Shown here in pieces: positions 62,142 to 64,000 of a stretch of 64,000 nucleotides of DNA. Location of the stretch: assembly GCA_027484055.1 (NCBI GenBank), contig JAIXQH010000010.1, forward strand, positions 1 through 64,000, given 5' to 3'. Position numbers and translations under genes: made by a program. Under the pieces are notes generated by a model. The model saw only the letters and a program-made list of their open reading frames with translations. It was not told where the DNA came from and ran no database searches. Each line of letters begins with the position of its first letter. Positions within the stretch are counted from its first letter, which is position 1. This DNA comes from Verrucomicrobiaceae bacterium (GTDB lineage Bacteria > Verrucomicrobiota > Verrucomicrobiia > Verrucomicrobiales > Akkermansiaceae).

Positions 62142-63554
62142 TCAATAGCGGTATTGCTCGCCCTTAAACGGACCTTCGACGGGGACGTTGATGTAGTCTG
62201 CTTGCTCCTTTGTGAGGGTCGTGAGCTTGGCCCCGACTTTGGCGAGGTGGAGACGGGCGACTTCTTCGTCGAGGTGCTTTGGCAGCACGGTGACTTGGCC
62301 CGGCTTGTTGGTGTCGCGGTTTTTCCAGAGGTCGATCTGCGCGAGCACTTGGTTGGTGAAGCTGCTGGACATCACATAACTTGGGTGGCCGGTGCCGCAG
62401 CCGAGGTTCACCAGGCGGCCTTCGGCGAGCATGTAGATGCTGTTGCCGGTGGGGAAGGTGTACTTGTCCACCTGTGCCTTGATGTTGGTGCGGATGACGC
62501 CAGGAGCTTCGTTGAGCTTGTCGATCTGGATTTCATTGTCGAAGTGACCGATGTTACAAACGATGGCTTGGTCACGCATCTTCTCCATGTGCTCGAGGCG
62601 GATGATGTCGAAGTTTCCAGTGGTGGTGACGTAGATGTCACCCCAGCCGAGGGTGTCTTCGAGGGTGAGGACGCGGAAGCCTTCCATGGCAGCTTGTAGG
62701 GCGCAGATCGGATCGACTTCGGTGACGACGACTTGGGCACCTTGGCCGCGAAGGGCTTGGGCACAGCCTTTTCCGACATCGCCATAGCCGCAGACGACGC
62801 CGACCTTGCCGGAGATCATCACGTCGGTGGCGCGCTTGATGCCGTCCACCAGTGACTCGCGGCAACCGTAGAGGTTGTCGAACTTGGACTTGGTGACGGA
62901 GTCGTTCACGTTGATGGCAGGGACGAGCAGTGTGCCAGCCTTGGCCATTTGATAGAGACGATGCACACCGGTGGTGGTCTCTTCGGAGACGCCCTTCCAG
63001 TCCTTCACGATTTTCGCGAAGATACCGGGCTGTTTCGCATGGACGTCCTTGAGCAGGTCTTTGATCACCTGTTCCTCGTGGTTGCCGGACGGGGTGTTGA
63101 CCCAGTCGGAACCATTCTCCAGCTCGAAGCCTTTGTGAATGAGGAGGGTCGCGTCGCCGCCGTCATCGACGATGAGCTGAGGTCCAAGACCCTCTGGATT
63201 GACGAGGGCCTTCCAAGTGCACCACCAATACTCTTCAAGGGTTTCACCTTTCCAAGCGTAAACCGGGATTTCACGAGCGGCGATGGCGGCTGCAGCGTGG
63301 TCTTGGGTGGAGAAAATGTTGCAGCTGACCCAGCGGACTTCTGCGCCGAGATCGACGAGAGTCTCGATGAGGACGGCCGTTTGAATCGTCATGTGCAACG
63401 AGCCCATGATGCGAACGCCTTGGAGCGGCTTTTCGACGCCATACTTCTCACGGGTGGCCATGAGACCGGGCATTTCGTGCTCGGCGATTTCGATTTCCTT
63501 GCGACCGAAGTCGGCGAGGCCGAGGTCTCTTACTTTAAAGTCTGTGAAGCTCAT
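62142..63554 (-). CDS. ahcY: Adenosylhomocysteinase
   Basis: A 470-aa NAD-dependent enzyme that splits S-adenosylhomocysteine to adenosine and homocysteine, removing the product of methyltransferases. Start [20 protein letters not shown] at ATG 63554. Motifs: [40 protein letters not shown], catalytic/NAD part [20 protein letters not shown] and [20 protein letters not shown], and the C-terminal end [14 protein letters not shown]. Length fits the longer bacterial form with an insert. No SAH-type riboswitch pattern is visible in the short upstream gap. Confidence 0.97.
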   Translation of the reverse strand: MSFTDFKVRDLGLADFGRKEIEIAEHEMPGLMATREKYGVEKPLQGVRIMGSLHMTIQTAVLIETLVDLGAEVRWVSCNIFSTQDHAAAAIAAREIPVYAWKGETLEEYWWCTWKALVNPEGLGPQLIVDDGGDATLLIHKGFELENGSDWVNTPSGNHEEQVIKDLLKDVHAKQPGIFAKIVKDWKGVSEETTTGVHRLYQMAKAGTLLVPAINVNDSVTKSKFDNLYGCRESLVDGIKRATDVMISGKVGVVCGYGDVGKGCAQALRGQGAQVVVTEVDPICALQAAMEGFRVLTLEDTLGWGDIYVTTTGNFDIIRLEHMEKMRDQAIVCNIGHFDNEIQIDKLNEAPGVIRTNIKAQVDKYTFPTGNSIYMLAEGRLVNLGCGTGHPSYVMSSSFTNQVLAQIDLWKNRDTNKPGQVTVLPKHLDEEVARLHLAKVGAKLTTLTKEQADYINVPVEGPFKGEQYRY

Positions 63555-63632
63555 GATAGGTGGTTTCTTTGTTTGATTTTGATGGTGAGATTTAGATGCA
63601 AGACTCGAAGACTCAAGACACAAGAGGAAGAA

Positions 63633-64000
63633 CTAGAAGAAGAGAGATAGGAGGGAGTTGATGATGCCGCTTCCGCCGATGCGTTTGCGAAGTCCCTCGA
63701 TCATTGATGAGATTTCTTTGGCTTCTTGGATCAGAGGGTTCGCTGCCTCGGGCGAAAAGATACCAGCTCTCACTCCGATGTAGAGTTGGGTCCGAAGTTC
63801 GCCAGCGGAGCCCTTTGCGATAGCCAAGAACCTGCGAAACTCCCTGTCGCTCTCGCGCTCGGCTCCCTCGGCGATGTTGGAAGGAACCGAGATGCAACAA
63901 CGCGCCATCTGATCTCTCAATGCGTAGAGTTTGATGCCATCCACCAATTCAAGGATAGAAACTGCCAAGCGCGAACCACGCTTCCAAACTTCTAGTTCCT
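63633..64000 (-). CDS. Four-helix-bundle protein (23S rRNA IVS family), 5' end outside window
   Basis: The frame enters from the right edge and encodes at least 121 residues, beginning ELEVWKRGSRLAVSILELVD and containing the signature ISVPSNIAEGAERESDREFR plus GSAGELRTQLYIG. This is the S23/IVS-encoded four-helix-bundle family, often found within 23S rRNA insertions or as stand-alone genes. The N-terminal Met lies beyond position 64000, probably only a few codons away. Function is unknown; some family members bind nucleic acid or reverse transcriptases (as Avd). Confidence 0.85.
   Translation of the reverse strand, partial: ELEVWKRGSRLAVSILELVDGIKLYALRDQMARCCISVPSNIAEGAERESDREFRRFLAIAKGSAGELRTQLYIGVRAGIFSPEAANPLIQEAKEISSMIEGLRKRIGGSGIINSLLSLFF

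Noticed and set aside
63555-63632. SAH riboswitch upstream of ahcY
   Set aside because: The gap is short and A/G-rich with none of the paired elements of that riboswitch.

Overview
The window looks like a piece of a chromosome from an aerobic Gram-negative bacterium, most likely Verrucomicrobiota. The evidence is a fused LpxC-FabZ gene (lipid A plus fatty acid synthesis), a giant secreted autotransporter-repeat protein with DxDxDG repeats and a WS-DL-W type C-terminal domain, secreted RHS proteins, SodA, MenD (menaquinone) and the aconitase AcnA. Most genes are moderately GC-rich housekeeping genes. Several starts have no Shine-Dalgarno sequence. The phylum call is inference; no rRNA gene is present to confirm it.

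Layout. 1-450: end of an unknown gene, then a decayed RelBE/ParE-like toxin-antitoxin remnant on the minus strand. 445-14.9 kb: SDR oxidoreductase, ruvB, a 993-aa secreted beta-repeat protein, rpsA with a pseudoknot-like leader, a UvrD-type helicase, a GGQ rescue factor, a secreted hypothetical, divergent bioD and nadB, and rarA. 15-28.7 kb: lipoprotein, clan-A glycoside hydrolase, Uma2 protein, tex, PhnP-like MBL hydrolase, L,D-transpeptidase, CxxCH lipoprotein, acnA, HigBA, glycosyltransferase, amidase and YkgJ-like protein. 28.65-39.5 kb: an accessory island bounded by a near-perfect 30-bp direct repeat. One copy is the 3' end of pyk; the other lies at the end of the YkgJ-like gene. The island holds a 21-bp minisatellite, a hypothetical gene, an XRE regulator, a three-gene secreted operon ending in a 2098-aa RHS protein with an ADP-ribosyltransferase-like tip, its probable immunity gene, and a GC-rich foldable non-coding block. 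39.5-53.8 kb: pyk, a methyltransferase / flavoprotein / type III polyketide synthase operon, a UDG-like protein lacking most Fe-S cysteines, LOG, sodA, rmuC-rlmN, an acyl carrier protein, argA, lpxC-fabZ and thrS without a TGS domain. 53.8-64 kb: HicBA with a frameshift-like hicA extension, tRNA-Arg(CCG), menD, recQ-recN-retropepsin, RES-Xre, ahcY and a four-helix-bundle protein cut by the window edge.

How the genes fit together. Repair and recombination genes are frequent (ruvB, rarA, UvrD-like, recQ, recN, rmuC, UDG-like). There are three apparently functional toxin-antitoxin modules (HigBA, HicBA, RES-Xre) and one dead one. The most interesting units are the RHS-ART toxin island at the pyk 3' end, the type III PKS operon, which resembles phenolic-lipid/alkylquinone operons in content, and the predicted pseudoknot in the leader of the gene for ribosomal protein S1.
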